The notes under the pieces: generated by a model
What the model was told of the DNA's origin: nothing
What the model saw: only the letters and a program-made list of their open reading frames with translations
Databases searched by the model: none
In this document: positions 1-6,707 of the stretch, piece after piece
Layout: each line of letters begins with the position of its first letter
Position numbering within the stretch: position 1 is the first letter of the stretch
Translations under genes and position numbers: made by a program
Assembly (NCBI GenBank): GCA_913020095.1
Contig: CAJWAH010000074.1
Span: 1-6,707 of the forward strand
From: an uncultured Synechococcus sp.
GTDB taxonomy: Bacteria > Cyanobacteriota > Cyanobacteriia > PCC-6307 > Cyanobiaceae
Length of the DNA stretch: 6,707 nt
Direction of reading: 5' to 3'

Positions 1-535
1 GGCAGCCGCGGGAGAACTGCACGCTCATCGAGTCGTAGGCCTCGAGCTGAAGCAGATCGAAGCGCGGAATCGGCGTTGCTGTCACATCGGGCTTTTCGCC
101 TTCCGAGGAGAAGCGTCCGCTGCGCTCGCCGCGCTCGATCGCTTCGATGAACATCGGCAGGGTGATTTCACCCTCATCGAGCACCTTGAAATCAGCTAGA
201 TCCAGCTCAGGTGCATCGGGGGTGGAGCTGGCGAAGGGGCCGCCAACGGCCACAGGCAAGCCACGCTCTTTGGCGTTGGCGATTTGCACGGCCATGTCGT
301 CCTTTTGGACGATCATTCCGGAAATGATCACCAGCTCAGCCCAGTTCCACTCGGCTTCGGTGACCTCACGCACATTGCGGTCCACCAGCTTCATCTCCCA
401 CTGCTGGGGCAGCAGGGCCGCCACGGTGACCATGCCAAGGGGCGGCAGCAGCACCTTGCGGTTCACCAGCTCCAAGATCTTCTCGTAGCTCCAGAAGGTC
501 TTGGGGAATTCGGGGTAGATGAACAGGGTGCGCAT
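1..535 (-). CDS. B12-binding-type radical SAM protein, N-terminal part (cut by window edge)
   Basis: The minus strand is open from an ATG at 535 to the left edge and gives 178 residues beginning MRTLFIYPEFPKTFW. The N-terminal ~140 residues look like the Rossmann-type cobalamin-binding domain found before some radical SAM cores: PPLG at 31-34, VDRNV at 51-55, a strand ending IISGM at 70-74, VGGPFAS at 97-103 and DEGE at 120-123. A linker (TPIPRFDLL, 154-162) leads to VQFSRGC at 172-178. That last Cys should be the first ligand of the CxxxCxxC 4Fe-4S motif, but the other two lie outside the window. It resembles the B12-binding radical SAM/DUF4070 proteins, a group related to the hopanoid methylases HpnP and HpnR. 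The substrate cannot be inferred. The gene is divergent from petL, with no clear Shine-Dalgarno before the ATG. The family call is fairly safe; the reaction is unknown. Confidence 0.85.
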   Translation of the reverse strand, partial: MRTLFIYPEFPKTFWSYEKILELVNRKVLLPPLGMVTVAALLPQQWEMKLVDRNVREVTEAEWNWAELVIISGMIVQKDDMAVQIANAKERGLPVAVGGPFASSTPDAPELDLADFKVLDEGEITLPMFIEAIERGERSGRFSSEGEKPDVTATPIPRFDLLQLEAYDSMSVQFSRGC

Positions 536-568
536 GCCCGGTGACGTTGCGGTGGCGCTATCGCCTGA

Positions 569-611
569 ATGTGGCAAACCCTAATCGGTTTCGTCGTAGG
601 AAACGCCACAT
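569..611. repeat. Imperfect inverted repeat between the radical SAM gene and petL
   Basis: ATGTGGC at 569-575 is perfectly repeated in inverted form as GCCACAT at 605-611. Inside it, GTTTC at 588-592 pairs with GAAAC at 600-604, which directly adjoins the outer right arm. In the leader RNA of the radical SAM gene (minus strand) the arms could form a 12-bp stem with one 12-nt bulge and a 7-nt loop. As DNA, the right arm ends just before the putative petL -10 element, so it could also be an operator. A 7-bp dyad in a gap of this size can arise by chance, so a function is only a possibility. Confidence 0.4.
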
Positions 612-612
612 C

Positions 613-621
613 TGCTCTAAT
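613..621 (+). promoter_or_regulatory. Putative extended -10 promoter of petL
   Basis: The sequence TGCTCTAAT combines a TGn extension (613-615) with a hexamer TCTAAT (616-621) that matches TATAAT at five of six positions. It ends 22 bp before the petL ATG, so transcription would start near 628 with a leader of about 15 nt. No good -35 hexamer is seen at the expected distance near 593-598, which is acceptable for an extended -10 promoter. This is an inference from sequence alone. Confidence 0.4.
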
Positions 622-643
622 ACCCCCACTGACACAAGCGGCC

Positions 644-736
644 ATGGGCATCGCCCTCTATCTCACCTGGGTTGGCGGATTCCTGGTCACCGCTGTGGTG
701 CTGACCCGTCTGCTGAAGGGCATCAAGCTGATCTGA
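644..736 (+). CDS. petL: Cytochrome b6f complex subunit PetL
   Basis: This 30-codon gene encodes a single membrane-spanning peptide: MGIALYLTWVGG, a hydrophobic stretch to about residue 22, then the basic tail KGIKLI. PetL proteins of cyanobacteria are about 30-32 residues, have one helix and end in a similar K-x-I/V-K-L-I tail, so both length and C terminus fit. PetL is a small peripheral subunit of the thylakoid cytochrome b6f complex and helps its stability and dimerisation. The ATG follows a putative extended -10 element by 22 bp and has no obvious Shine-Dalgarno. The gene stands alone on the plus strand, divergent from the radical SAM gene, and its stop lies 2 bp from the stop of the opposing MFS gene. 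The main uncertainty is that so short a peptide carries little family signal beyond the tail and the helix. Confidence 0.8.
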   Translation: MGIALYLTWVGGFLVTAVVLTRLLKGIKLI

Positions 737-738
737 GC

Positions 739-1965
739 TCAATCAGACGCCAGCGTCAGCCGGTCTTGACCGTGCCTGATCAACTCTTGGCCGGCAATCA
801 CCAGGCCGATCGCTCCCAGCACCCCGCAGGTGGCGCCCAGGCCCCAGCGCATCGTTAACCCGGCAGCGAGCAGCCCACTGAGGCCGCCGCCGCCCAAAAA
901 CGCAATTTGCCCCAGTCCTGCCATGCGTCCGCGCAGCACTTGGGAGGCTCCCACTTGGGTGATCAAGTTGGTGCCTGAGAGCAGCACGGCTGTTCCCCAG
1001 CCGATCAAAAAGGCCATCGCCAGGGTCCAGGCGCGGGGCCCGTCGAAGCCAAGGCCCAGCTGAGCCAGCGACGTCAGCAGGGCACTGCTGCCGAGCAGGA
1101 AGGCGGGCCGTTGGCTGAGCCGAAAGCTGTTGCGTTGCAGCAGCACGCCACCGGTGATGCTGCCGGCGGCCAACACACTGGTGAACAGGCCCAAATCCTG
1201 CGGCCCGGGCCCGATGAAATCCGCTGCCATCACAGGGGCCAAGCCCGGGTGGAAAAAGCCCACCAGGCAGAACAAGGCGGTGAAGCGCAGCACATGGCGT
1301 AAGTCGGCTCCGCAGCCGCGCCAGGCGGCCCAGAGGCTGGCGCTCTCGCCTTGCTGGCTGCGCTGCTCCTGCTCCCGCAAGGGCTGCAGCAGCCACACCA
1401 CACTCACGATCGGCAGGATGTAGGTGCTGGCATCCAGCAGTAGCGCCAGGGATGGGCCCGTGAGGGCCACCAAGAGCCCTCCCACCGGCGGGCCCACCAA
1501 TTTGCCCACGTTGAAGACCACCGAAAAGCTGGTCAGATAGCTGCCGAGTTCGCCGGGGTGTTGCACCAGCAAGGCGCAGTATTTGTTGCGGGCGGTGAGC
1601 TCATAGGCACTGGCAATCCCCACCAGGAGCGTGCTGAGCAGCAGCAGTGCAGCCTGCAGTGCCCCTGAAGTGAAGGGCATGGCCAGGGCTCCAACGAGCG
1701 CTCCGCCCAGCAGGCCGAATTGGGCCCAAACCAGCACCCGCTCGCAGCCATGGCGATCGGTGAGCACGCCGGCAGGCCCGCTCACCACCAGGGTGGGCAG
1801 GGCCAGAACGGCAAATTGCAGGGCCACGATCAAGGGGTTGTTGGTGCCGCTCATCAGCACCCAGCCCTTGGCCGTCAGGCCGGCAAAGGATCCCATCGTG
1901 CTGAGCCCGGAGGCCAGCAGGAACAGATTGCGTTGAGCAGGAAGGCTGAAGCGGGCTTGCCTCAC
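739..1965 (-). CDS. MFS transporter, EntS/MFS_3-like exporter
   Basis: The 408-residue protein is very hydrophobic and matches the size of a 12-helix major facilitator. After the helix at about 45-62 comes the family's loop motif [17 protein letters not shown] at 63-78. [13 protein letters not shown] at 151-163 resembles the NxGxxxGPxxGG motif of the EntS-type (MFS_3) exporters. A polar central loop at about 195-215 ([14 protein letters not shown]) separates two six-helix halves. It should be an inner-membrane, proton-driven exporter. EntS relatives export siderophores or drugs, but nothing here fixes the substrate. The start is a GTG at 1965 whose bases form part of the rimO stop (GTGA overlap), so translation is probably coupled to rimO. 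The next Met, at residue 24, would cut into the first helix. The 3' end meets petL tail to tail. Confidence 0.88.
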   Translation of the reverse strand: MRQARFSLPAQRNLFLLASGLSTMGSFAGLTAKGWVLMSGTNNPLIVALQFAVLALPTLVVSGPAGVLTDRHGCERVLVWAQFGLLGGALVGALAMPFTSGALQAALLLLSTLLVGIASAYELTARNKYCALLVQHPGELGSYLTSFSVVFNVGKLVGPPVGGLLVALTGPSLALLLDASTYILPIVSVVWLLQPLREQEQRSQQGESASLWAAWRGCGADLRHVLRFTALFCLVGFFHPGLAPVMAADFIGPGPQDLGLFTSVLAAGSITGGVLLQRNSFRLSQRPAFLLGSSALLTSLAQLGLGFDGPRAWTLAMAFLIGWGTAVLLSGTNLITQVGASQVLRGRMAGLGQIAFLGGGGLSGLLAAGLTMRWGLGATCGVLGAIGLVIAGQELIRHGQDRLTLASD

Positions 1966-3341
1966 GAATGCCGCACGGCATCAACCATCTCTTGGGCTCC
2001 CACCACTTCTCCTTCCAAGTCGTAGATGTCGGCTGCGGTGATCCGCACCGGAACCATGGTGCCAGCGCTGGCGGCAGCTCCGTGGCTGCCCGGGCGAATT
2101 CGCACTTCACCATCCACATCGGGGGCAAAGCGCAGGCAGCGGCCAATCAGCTCCCCGCTGCTGGGGTTTTCCTGCTCCACCAACACATCAACGATGCGGC
2201 CCACCCAGGCTCCATTGCGCTCGGCGCTGATGGCCTGCTGGGCTTCCATCAGCCGGCCGCGGCGGGCTTCGGCCACCTCGGCTGGCACGGCATTGGCAAG
2301 CTCGGCCGCTGGGGTGCCGTCTTCCGGCGAGAAGCAGAACACGCCCACATGGTCAAAGCGCTGCTCCTGCACGAACTGCAGCAGGTGCTCGAACTGCTCT
2401 TCGGTTTCACCCGGGTAGCCAACGATGAAGGTGGTGCGCAGCACTGCATCGGGCAGCTGCTCTCGGATGCGCTGCAGCAGCTCGCCATTCACCCCTTCTT
2501 GCCAGGGCCGATTCATGGCCCGCAGCACCTCCGGGTGGCTGTGCTGCAGCGGTAGATCCAGGTAGGGCAGCACATTGGGCACCTCCCGGTAGGCCGCCAG
2601 CACCTCAGGGGTTAGGCCCGTGGGGTAGGCGTAGTGCACCCGAATCCAAGGAATTTCCACCTCTCCTAGGGCTCGCAGCAGTTGAGCGAGCTGGGGTTTG
2701 CCGTAGAGGTCGAGCCCGTAGTTGGTGGTGATTTGGCTGATCAAGATCAGCTCCTTCACCCCCTGGGCCGCCAGTTGTTGGGCCTCCGCCACGATTGATT
2801 CGATCGGCCGCGAGCGCTGATCGCCACGCAGTTTGGGAATGATGCAGAAGGCGCAGCGGTAGTCGCAGCCTTCCGCCACCTTCAGATAGGCCACCGCCTC
2901 GGAGGTGGTGCGGTAGCGGGGCAGGTTTTCATCAGCCACAAACGTGGGCACCTGGCTCACCCGGTTCACCCGCTCGCCGGCCTCCACCTGCTCGAGCACT
3001 TCAACGATGTGTTGGTAATCGCCGGTTCCAACGATGGCGCGGGCTTCGGGTAGCGATTCCAGGAGCTCCTCTTGGAAATGCTGCGCCAGGCAGCCGGCAA
3101 TCACGATCTGCTTGCCCTGCTCAGCCAGGTCCACCAGGGTGCGCACCGATTCAGCGCGGGCGTCCTGGATAAAGGAGCAGGTGTTGACCACCACAACTTG
3201 GGCATCGGCTTCATCGGCGCTGACCCCATAGCCCGCTTGCGCCAACAGGCCCAGCATGTGCTCGGTGTCGACACGGTTTTTTTCGCAGCCCAGGTGGGCA
3301 AAGGCCACCGTGGGCCGGGCGGTGGTTGCTGTGGAAGCCAT
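1962..3341 (-). CDS. rimO: Ribosomal protein S12 methylthiotransferase RimO
   Basis: RimO is a radical SAM enzyme that adds a methylthio group to the beta carbon of a conserved aspartate in ribosomal protein S12. The N-terminal UPF0004 domain has its three cluster ligands in HLGCEKN (Cys19), NTCSF (Cys55) and AGCLAQ (Cys84). The radical SAM core has [16 protein letters not shown] with Cys159, Cys163 and Cys166, followed by [16 protein letters not shown] and [13 protein letters not shown]-terminal TRAM-like domain starts near residue 375. HLGCEKN and the SRPIESI segment favour RimO over MiaB. I chose the ATG at 3341 (459 residues, normal length, 10 residues before [12 protein letters not shown]). 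An in-frame ATG at 3398 would add 19 atypical residues and overlap btpA. The gene is divergent from btpA and overlaps the downstream MFS gene by 4 nt. Confidence 0.95.
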   Translation of the reverse strand: MASTATTARPTVAFAHLGCEKNRVDTEHMLGLLAQAGYGVSADEADAQVVVVNTCSFIQDARAESVRTLVDLAEQGKQIVIAGCLAQHFQEELLESLPEARAIVGTGDYQHIVEVLEQVEAGERVNRVSQVPTFVADENLPRYRTTSEAVAYLKVAEGCDYRCAFCIIPKLRGDQRSRPIESIVAEAQQLAAQGVKELILISQITTNYGLDLYGKPQLAQLLRALGEVEIPWIRVHYAYPTGLTPEVLAAYREVPNVLPYLDLPLQHSHPEVLRAMNRPWQEGVNGELLQRIREQLPDAVLRTTFIVGYPGETEEQFEHLLQFVQEQRFDHVGVFCFSPEDGTPAAELANAVPAEVAEARRGRLMEAQQAISAERNGAWVGRIVDVLVEQENPSSGELIGRCLRFAPDVDGEVRIRPGSHGAAASAGTMVPVRITAADIYDLEGEVVGAQEMVDAVRHS

Positions 3342-3373
3342 GGCAGCATCAGCCCAACAGTTCAACGTAAACC

Positions 3374-4201
3374 TTGGTGGCTGCTGCTCCCTGGTCATCG
3401 CTGTTTGCCCATGACCGGCCGGCTCTGATCGGCGTGTTGCATCTGCCGCCGTTGCCGGGCAGTCCCCGCTGGCAGGGTGATTTCGAAGCAGTGCGTCGCT
3501 TTGCCCTGGCTGATGCAGCGGCCTATCTGGCGGGCGGCGCAGATGGTTTGGTGGTGGAGAACTTTGGCGATGCGCCCTTTTTTGCCTCAGCCGTGCCGTC
3601 CCACACCGTTGCGGCCATGGCTCGTATCGCTGCAGAGGTGGTGGACGCTGCTGCAGGGCTGCCGGTGGGGATCAATGTGCTGCGCAATGACGCCCAAGCC
3701 GCCATGGGGATTGCTGCGGCCAGCGGCGCCTCTTTTGTGCGAGTGAATGTGCTCAGCGGCGCCATGCTCACCGATCAGGGCCTGATTGAAGGGCGCGCAG
3801 CGGAGTTGCTGCGTTTGCGCCGGCAGCTGGAGGCCACTGAGGTTGGGATTTTTGCTGATGTGCTGGTCAAGCACGCTTACCCGCTGGCGCCCCAACCAAT
3901 CGCCGAAGCCGTGGAGGATTGCTTGGGCCGAGCTGGCGCCGATGGCGTGATCGTCAGTGGTGTGGCCACCGGTGCTGCTCCCGATCCCGATGATCTGGCG
4001 GCGGCCCGCTCGGTTGCTGCTGGTGCCCCGGTGTTGATTGGCAGTGGCTGCCATGCGGGCAATGCCACCAGCCTGGGGGCCAGCGCCGATGGCGTGATTG
4101 TGGCCAGCTCGCTCAAGCGCGATGGTCTGTTGGCCAATCCCGTGGATCCCCTGCGGGTGCAGGCCCTACGCCAAACCTTGCAGCGGTGCCAAACTTCCTG
4201 A
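3374..4201 (+). CDS. btpA: BtpA family photosystem I biogenesis protein
   Basis: The 275-residue product has the conserved blocks of the BtpA/SgcQ family, a predicted TIM-barrel fold: [12 protein letters not shown] (20-31), VENFGDAPF (61-69), GINVLRNDA (99-107), VRVNVLSG (122-129), TDQGLIEG (133-140), DVLVKHA (162-168), VSGVATG (194-200) and [13 protein letters not shown] (239-251). In Synechocystis, BtpA is a peripheral thylakoid protein needed for stable accumulation of photosystem I reaction-centre proteins; its chemistry is not known. Length is close to the usual ~280 residues. The start is TTG at 3374 or the adjacent GTG at 3377; an in-frame TAA at 3368 rules out anything further upstream. 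No Shine-Dalgarno is visible. It leads a likely two-gene transcript, with the VKOR gene 19 nt downstream, and is divergent from rimO. Confidence 0.93.
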   Translation: MVAAAPWSSLFAHDRPALIGVLHLPPLPGSPRWQGDFEAVRRFALADAAAYLAGGADGLVVENFGDAPFFASAVPSHTVAAMARIAAEVVDAAAGLPVGINVLRNDAQAAMGIAAASGASFVRVNVLSGAMLTDQGLIEGRAAELLRLRRQLEATEVGIFADVLVKHAYPLAPQPIAEAVEDCLGRAGADGVIVSGVATGAAPDPDDLAAARSVAAGAPVLIGSGCHAGNATSLGASADGVIVASSLKRDGLLANPVDPLRVQALRQTLQRCQTS

Positions 4202-4220
4202 GTAAGGAAATCAAGAGCGA

Positions 4221-5174
4221 GTGACAGCCTCACGCCAGCGCCCCGAGCCGCCCTTCCGCCGTTGGGTGCGGCCTGTGATGGGTGGTCTGGCCACCATCGG
4301 TGCCATTGATACCGCCTCAATCACCCTCGAGCGCTGGGGTGTGATTGGTGAGTTGGCCTGCCCTGGCGGGGCCGATGGTTGCGACAAGGTGCTCAACAGT
4401 GCCTGGGGAACGGTGCTGGGCCAGCCCCTGGCGCTGTTTGGCTTCTTGGCCTATCTGGCCTTGGTGCTGCTCTCCTTGTTGCCGCTGATTCCGGCGGTGC
4501 AGCAGTGGTTGATCGATCGCCAGAGCAGCAGCGGTGGTCTAACTGCCCGCCGCTTTGGCCGCGGCCCCGATTTGTTTTGGCACCTGGGCTATCTGCTGAG
4601 CCTGGGCATGAGCGTGTTCAGCGCCGCCTTGGTGGGCTTGATGCTGTTCAAGATTCAGGCCATCTGCGCGTTCTGCCTGCTCTCAGCTGGTTTGAGCCTG
4701 GCCTTGTGGCTGCTGCATTTGCTCGGTCGTGAATGGGAAGACAGCGGTCAGGTGCTGTTCCGCAGTGTGATCTTGGTGGTGCTGGTGGGCTTGCTGAGCC
4801 TGGCCTGGGTGGCCTCAGCTGATCGCCCAGCTGTGCTGAGTGAAAAAGGCGCCCCGCCAGTTGTGACCAGCGTCAGTAATCCGGCCAAGTTGGCCTTGGC
4901 TGAGCATCTCAGCAGCATCGGCGCACGCATGTACTCGGCCTATTGGTGCCCCCATTGCCATGAGCAGAAGGAGATGTTTGGTAAGGAAGCTGCCAAAACC
5001 CTCAAGGTTGTTGAGTGTGCCCCAACAGGTCAAAACAACGACGCCAAGCTCTGTCAAAGCAAGGGGATTGAAGGATTCCCCACCTGGGAGATCAACGGCG
5101 AGCTCGATTCTGGGGTGAAAAAACTTCCTGACCTTGCCCGTCTTTCTGGATATCAGGGGCCGAAGGACTTCTGA
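4221..5174 (+). CDS. Vitamin K epoxide reductase-thioredoxin fusion (lumenal disulfide oxidase)
   Basis: The 317-residue protein joins a membrane VKOR domain to a thioredoxin-like domain. Likely helices lie near 18-38, 66-90, 118-142, 145-168 and 179-199. The loop after helix 1 has the Cys pair Cys47 and Cys54, then the conserved Ser60 (CDKVLNSAWG). The quinone-proximal pair is Cys149-A-F-Cys152. The thioredoxin domain (about 215-317) has WCPHC (Cys243, Cys246), two further Cys (266, 278) that may form a disulfide, and the cis-Pro motif GFPTW (Pro287). Known members, including a Synechococcus enzyme of solved structure and plant LTO1, pass electrons from lumenal thiols to quinone and make protein disulfides; LTO1 is needed for photosystem II assembly. 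The GTG at 4221 follows AAGGA at 4204-4208, about 12 nt upstream. The gene follows btpA by 19 nt, probably in one operon. It ends 16 nt from the opposing nadB stop. Confidence 0.95.
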   Translation: MTASRQRPEPPFRRWVRPVMGGLATIGAIDTASITLERWGVIGELACPGGADGCDKVLNSAWGTVLGQPLALFGFLAYLALVLLSLLPLIPAVQQWLIDRQSSSGGLTARRFGRGPDLFWHLGYLLSLGMSVFSAALVGLMLFKIQAICAFCLLSAGLSLALWLLHLLGREWEDSGQVLFRSVILVVLVGLLSLAWVASADRPAVLSEKGAPPVVTSVSNPAKLALAEHLSSIGARMYSAYWCPHCHEQKEMFGKEAAKTLKVVECAPTGQNNDAKLCQSKGIEGFPTWEINGELDSGVKKLPDLARLSGYQGPKDF

Positions 5175-5190
5175 ATACAAGATCCAGACT

Positions 5191-6707
5191 TTAAGAAGTC
5201 ACGGCTCTCGTCCCGGTGGTTTGGCCCTTGACTTGGCGGCTATGGCGGCACCATTGAGGCATGGGAGCTGGGGTGTCATTACGAAAATGTCCGCCCCTGC
5301 TTTCTTTCCGGAATAAACAAGCGTCCAAAAGCAAAGAACTCGATTGCTGGCGATGAAGCAGATCCAACATCAGGTTCAGCTCTGCACGCCTGGTTTCATC
5401 AAGAAGGGTGCTCCTCTCAGGATCTTGTTGCTGCATCAGCTTGAGGGGCGTCATCGCTTCCAAGATTGGCGTGGCTTGCCGGAGTTGTTTCAAGACGTCT
5501 TGCATGCCATGGGCTGATCGATCAACCCCCGCCACTCGCCAGCATTCTGATCTCAGCCACTGGATGGATTGGGTCAGCTCCTGTTTGCTGAACGCTCCAG
5601 GATCGTGATCTCTGTCTGATGCTGTTTCAGTACGGCGTTCCTTTGTGGTTGCTTTAGGGAGTGGATTGCCAAGGTCGATGTCACGCAGTTGCCTTGCGAA
5701 TACAAGGCATTCCATCAATGAGTTGCTGGCGAGTCGATTGGCTCCATGCAGACCGGTGCAGGCCACTTCTCCAACGGCGTAAAGGCCAGGAAGGCTGGTA
5801 GCAGCTTGCAAGTCGGTGGCGACACCTCCCATCCAATAGTGGGCTGCTGGAGCCACGGGAATCGGCTGGTTCTCTGGGTTGATGCCCAAGTCGTGGCAGC
5901 GTTCCAAGATGGTGGGGAACCGCCGCAGCAAGGTCTCAGTGTTGATGGGGGTGAGGTCTAGTCCCATGTGAGCGACCCCTTGCGCCTGCATGCGACGAAC
6001 CAGAGCACGACTGACCTGATCTCTTGAGGCTAAGTCTTTCCCTTCCAGTTCATGGACGGGGCTTTGTCCAAAGGCGTCGACAAGTAGAGCCCCCTCGCCG
6101 CGGACGGCTTCAGAGATTAAGAAGCAAGGTGCATGTTCAAGCTTGAGGGCTGTGGGATGGAACTGAATGAATTCCAGATCTTCGATTGCGGCTCCGGCTT
6201 GCCAGGCCAGTGCAACACCTTCCCCGCAGGCTTGTGCTGGGTTGGTGGTATTGGCGTAAAGGTGGCCTCCACCTCCGGTGGCTAACACCACGGCGCGGGC
6301 AGGAATCCAGTGAAGTCTGGGGCCTTCGAGGACCTGGACTCCACAGCAGCGATTGTTTTGCACCCAGAGCTGGGTCACTCGTACGCCTCGGCGATGCTGC
6401 AAACCAGGACGAGCATCCACGCGTTCTCTCAAGACATCCACCAAGGCTTTGCCTGTGCGGTCCTGCACGTGGAGAACCCTTCGATGACTATGTGCCGCCT
6501 CGAGGGTGGTCGCGAGTGACCCATCCGGGTTGCGATCAAACACCATGCCGAGCTCTTGCAGTCTGAGCACGCTTTGAGGCGCGTCATCCACAAGAAGGCG
6601 TACGGCATCGCCATCACACAATCCAGCTCCTGCTCGAACTGTGTCTGCGCCGTGGCTTCCAGCATTGTCGTTGGAACGGGTGACCGCTGCAATACCCCCT
6701 TGCGCCC
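5191..6707 (-). CDS. nadB: L-aspartate oxidase NadB (N terminus beyond window edge)
   Basis: NadB is the FAD enzyme that oxidises L-aspartate to iminoaspartate, which NadA turns into quinolinate for NAD synthesis. The reading frame is open to the right edge; the visible 504 residues begin AQGGIAAVTRSN, a conserved stretch that normally lies about 50 residues into the protein, so the start and the N-terminal dinucleotide-binding glycines are missing. Diagnostic blocks, with approximate base positions: HSHRRVLH (6470-6500), ATGGGGHLYANTT (6245-6285), EFIQFHPTAL (6145-6175), SEAVRGEGA (about 6090-6115), AAHYWMGGVATDL (5810-5845) and GEVACTGLHGANRLASNS (5720-5775). The HGANRLASNS segment favours NadB over fumarate reductase or succinate dehydrogenase. 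A helical C-terminal domain with RKESRGGHFR (5295-5325) completes it. The TAA at 5191 faces the VKOR stop. Base composition is more AT-rich than in rimO or btpA. Confidence 0.95.
   Translation of the reverse strand, partial: AQGGIAAVTRSNDNAGSHGADTVRAGAGLCDGDAVRLLVDDAPQSVLRLQELGMVFDRNPDGSLATTLEAAHSHRRVLHVQDRTGKALVDVLRERVDARPGLQHRRGVRVTQLWVQNNRCCGVQVLEGPRLHWIPARAVVLATGGGGHLYANTTNPAQACGEGVALAWQAGAAIEDLEFIQFHPTALKLEHAPCFLISEAVRGEGALLVDAFGQSPVHELEGKDLASRDQVSRALVRRMQAQGVAHMGLDLTPINTETLLRRFPTILERCHDLGINPENQPIPVAPAAHYWMGGVATDLQAATSLPGLYAVGEVACTGLHGANRLASNSLMECLVFARQLRDIDLGNPLPKATTKERRTETASDRDHDPGAFSKQELTQSIQWLRSECWRVAGVDRSAHGMQDVLKQLRQATPILEAMTPLKLMQQQDPERSTLLDETRRAELNLMLDLLHRQQSSSLLLDACLFRKESRGGHFRNDTPAPMPQWCRHSRQVKGQTTGTRAVTS

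Noticed and set aside
147..544. Two plus-strand open frames (147-488 and 284-544)
   Set aside because: They lie opposite the radical SAM coding sequence, whose minus-strand reading has clear domain motifs; the plus-strand products are Ser/His-rich with no recognisable domain.
743..1396. Minus-strand frame of 217 residues inside the MFS gene
   Set aside because: It is a shifted frame of the transporter, rich in Ala and Arg with no family motifs, and typical of shadow frames in high-GC DNA.
1968..2555. Plus-strand frame of 195 residues opposite rimO
   Set aside because: It is antisense to the TRAM and core regions of rimO; it is rich in His, Gln and Ala, as expected from the complement of a GC-rich gene, and has no domain.
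2735..2745. RimO segment ISQITTNYG has Ile where the E. coli enzyme has Asp (AQDTSAYG)
   Set aside because: It is probably a clade-level variant rather than a lost catalytic residue, since all six cluster cysteines and the other core motifs are intact.
3342..3398. Upstream in-frame ATG of rimO at 3398
   Set aside because: It would add 19 residues unlike any RimO N terminus I know and would overlap btpA; the ATG at 3341 gives a normal N terminus.
5175..5190. Possible terminator between the VKOR gene and nadB
   Set aside because: The 16-bp gap has no hairpin or T-run; any termination must occur inside the opposing genes.
6596..6621. TTG at 6621 as the nadB start
   Set aside because: The frame stays open to the window edge and the upstream residues (AQGGIAAVTRSN and RAGAGLCDGDAV) are conserved NadB sequence, so the true start lies outside.
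1..6707. HIP1 palindromes, CRISPR arrays, tRNA genes, insertion sequences
   Set aside because: Only partial seven-of-eight HIP1 matches (for example near 130, 804, 1751 and 4513) were found. No regularly spaced repeats, tRNA-like cloverleaf, transposase or terminal repeats were seen.

Overview
The window is about 6.7 kb of dense cyanobacterial chromosome. The gene set points to a picocyanobacterium of the Synechococcus/Cyanobium group: PetL, BtpA, a VKOR-thioredoxin fusion, RimO, and a compact layout with very short gaps. GC is high (about 62-70% in rows I sampled in rimO and btpA). The highly iterated palindrome GCGATCGC of many freshwater cyanobacteria does not occur exactly, which fits the marine-type lineage. 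The lineage call is an inference from gene content and layout, without any database search.

Layout, left to right: (1) the 5' part of a B12-binding-type radical SAM protein on the minus strand, cut by the window edge at its first cluster cysteine; (2) a 108-bp divergent intergenic region with a likely extended -10 promoter and an inverted repeat; (3) petL, a 30-codon cytochrome b6f subunit gene on the plus strand; (4) an MFS exporter on the minus strand, ending 2 bp from petL and overlapping rimO by 4 nt; (5) rimO on the minus strand; (6) a 32-bp divergent gap; (7) btpA and a VKOR-thioredoxin fusion on the plus strand, 19 nt apart and probably one transcript; (8) nadB on the minus strand, convergent with the VKOR gene and running off the right edge.

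Three genes serve thylakoid electron-transfer complexes: PetL (cytochrome b6f), BtpA (photosystem I accumulation) and VKOR-Trx (oxidative folding in the lumen, with quinone as expected acceptor). The others are RimO (methylthiolation of ribosomal protein S12), an EntS-like exporter probably translated with it, NadB (first step of NAD synthesis) and a radical SAM enzyme of unknown substrate. No stretch over 300 bp lacks a gene. I see no tRNA, rRNA, CRISPR array, insertion sequence or phage gene.

I found no clear undescribed system. The points most worth a second look are the btpA-VKOR pairing, the rimO-MFS translational overlap, the unknown radical SAM enzyme, a drop in GC beginning inside the VKOR gene and continuing through nadB, and the very tight intergenic spacing.
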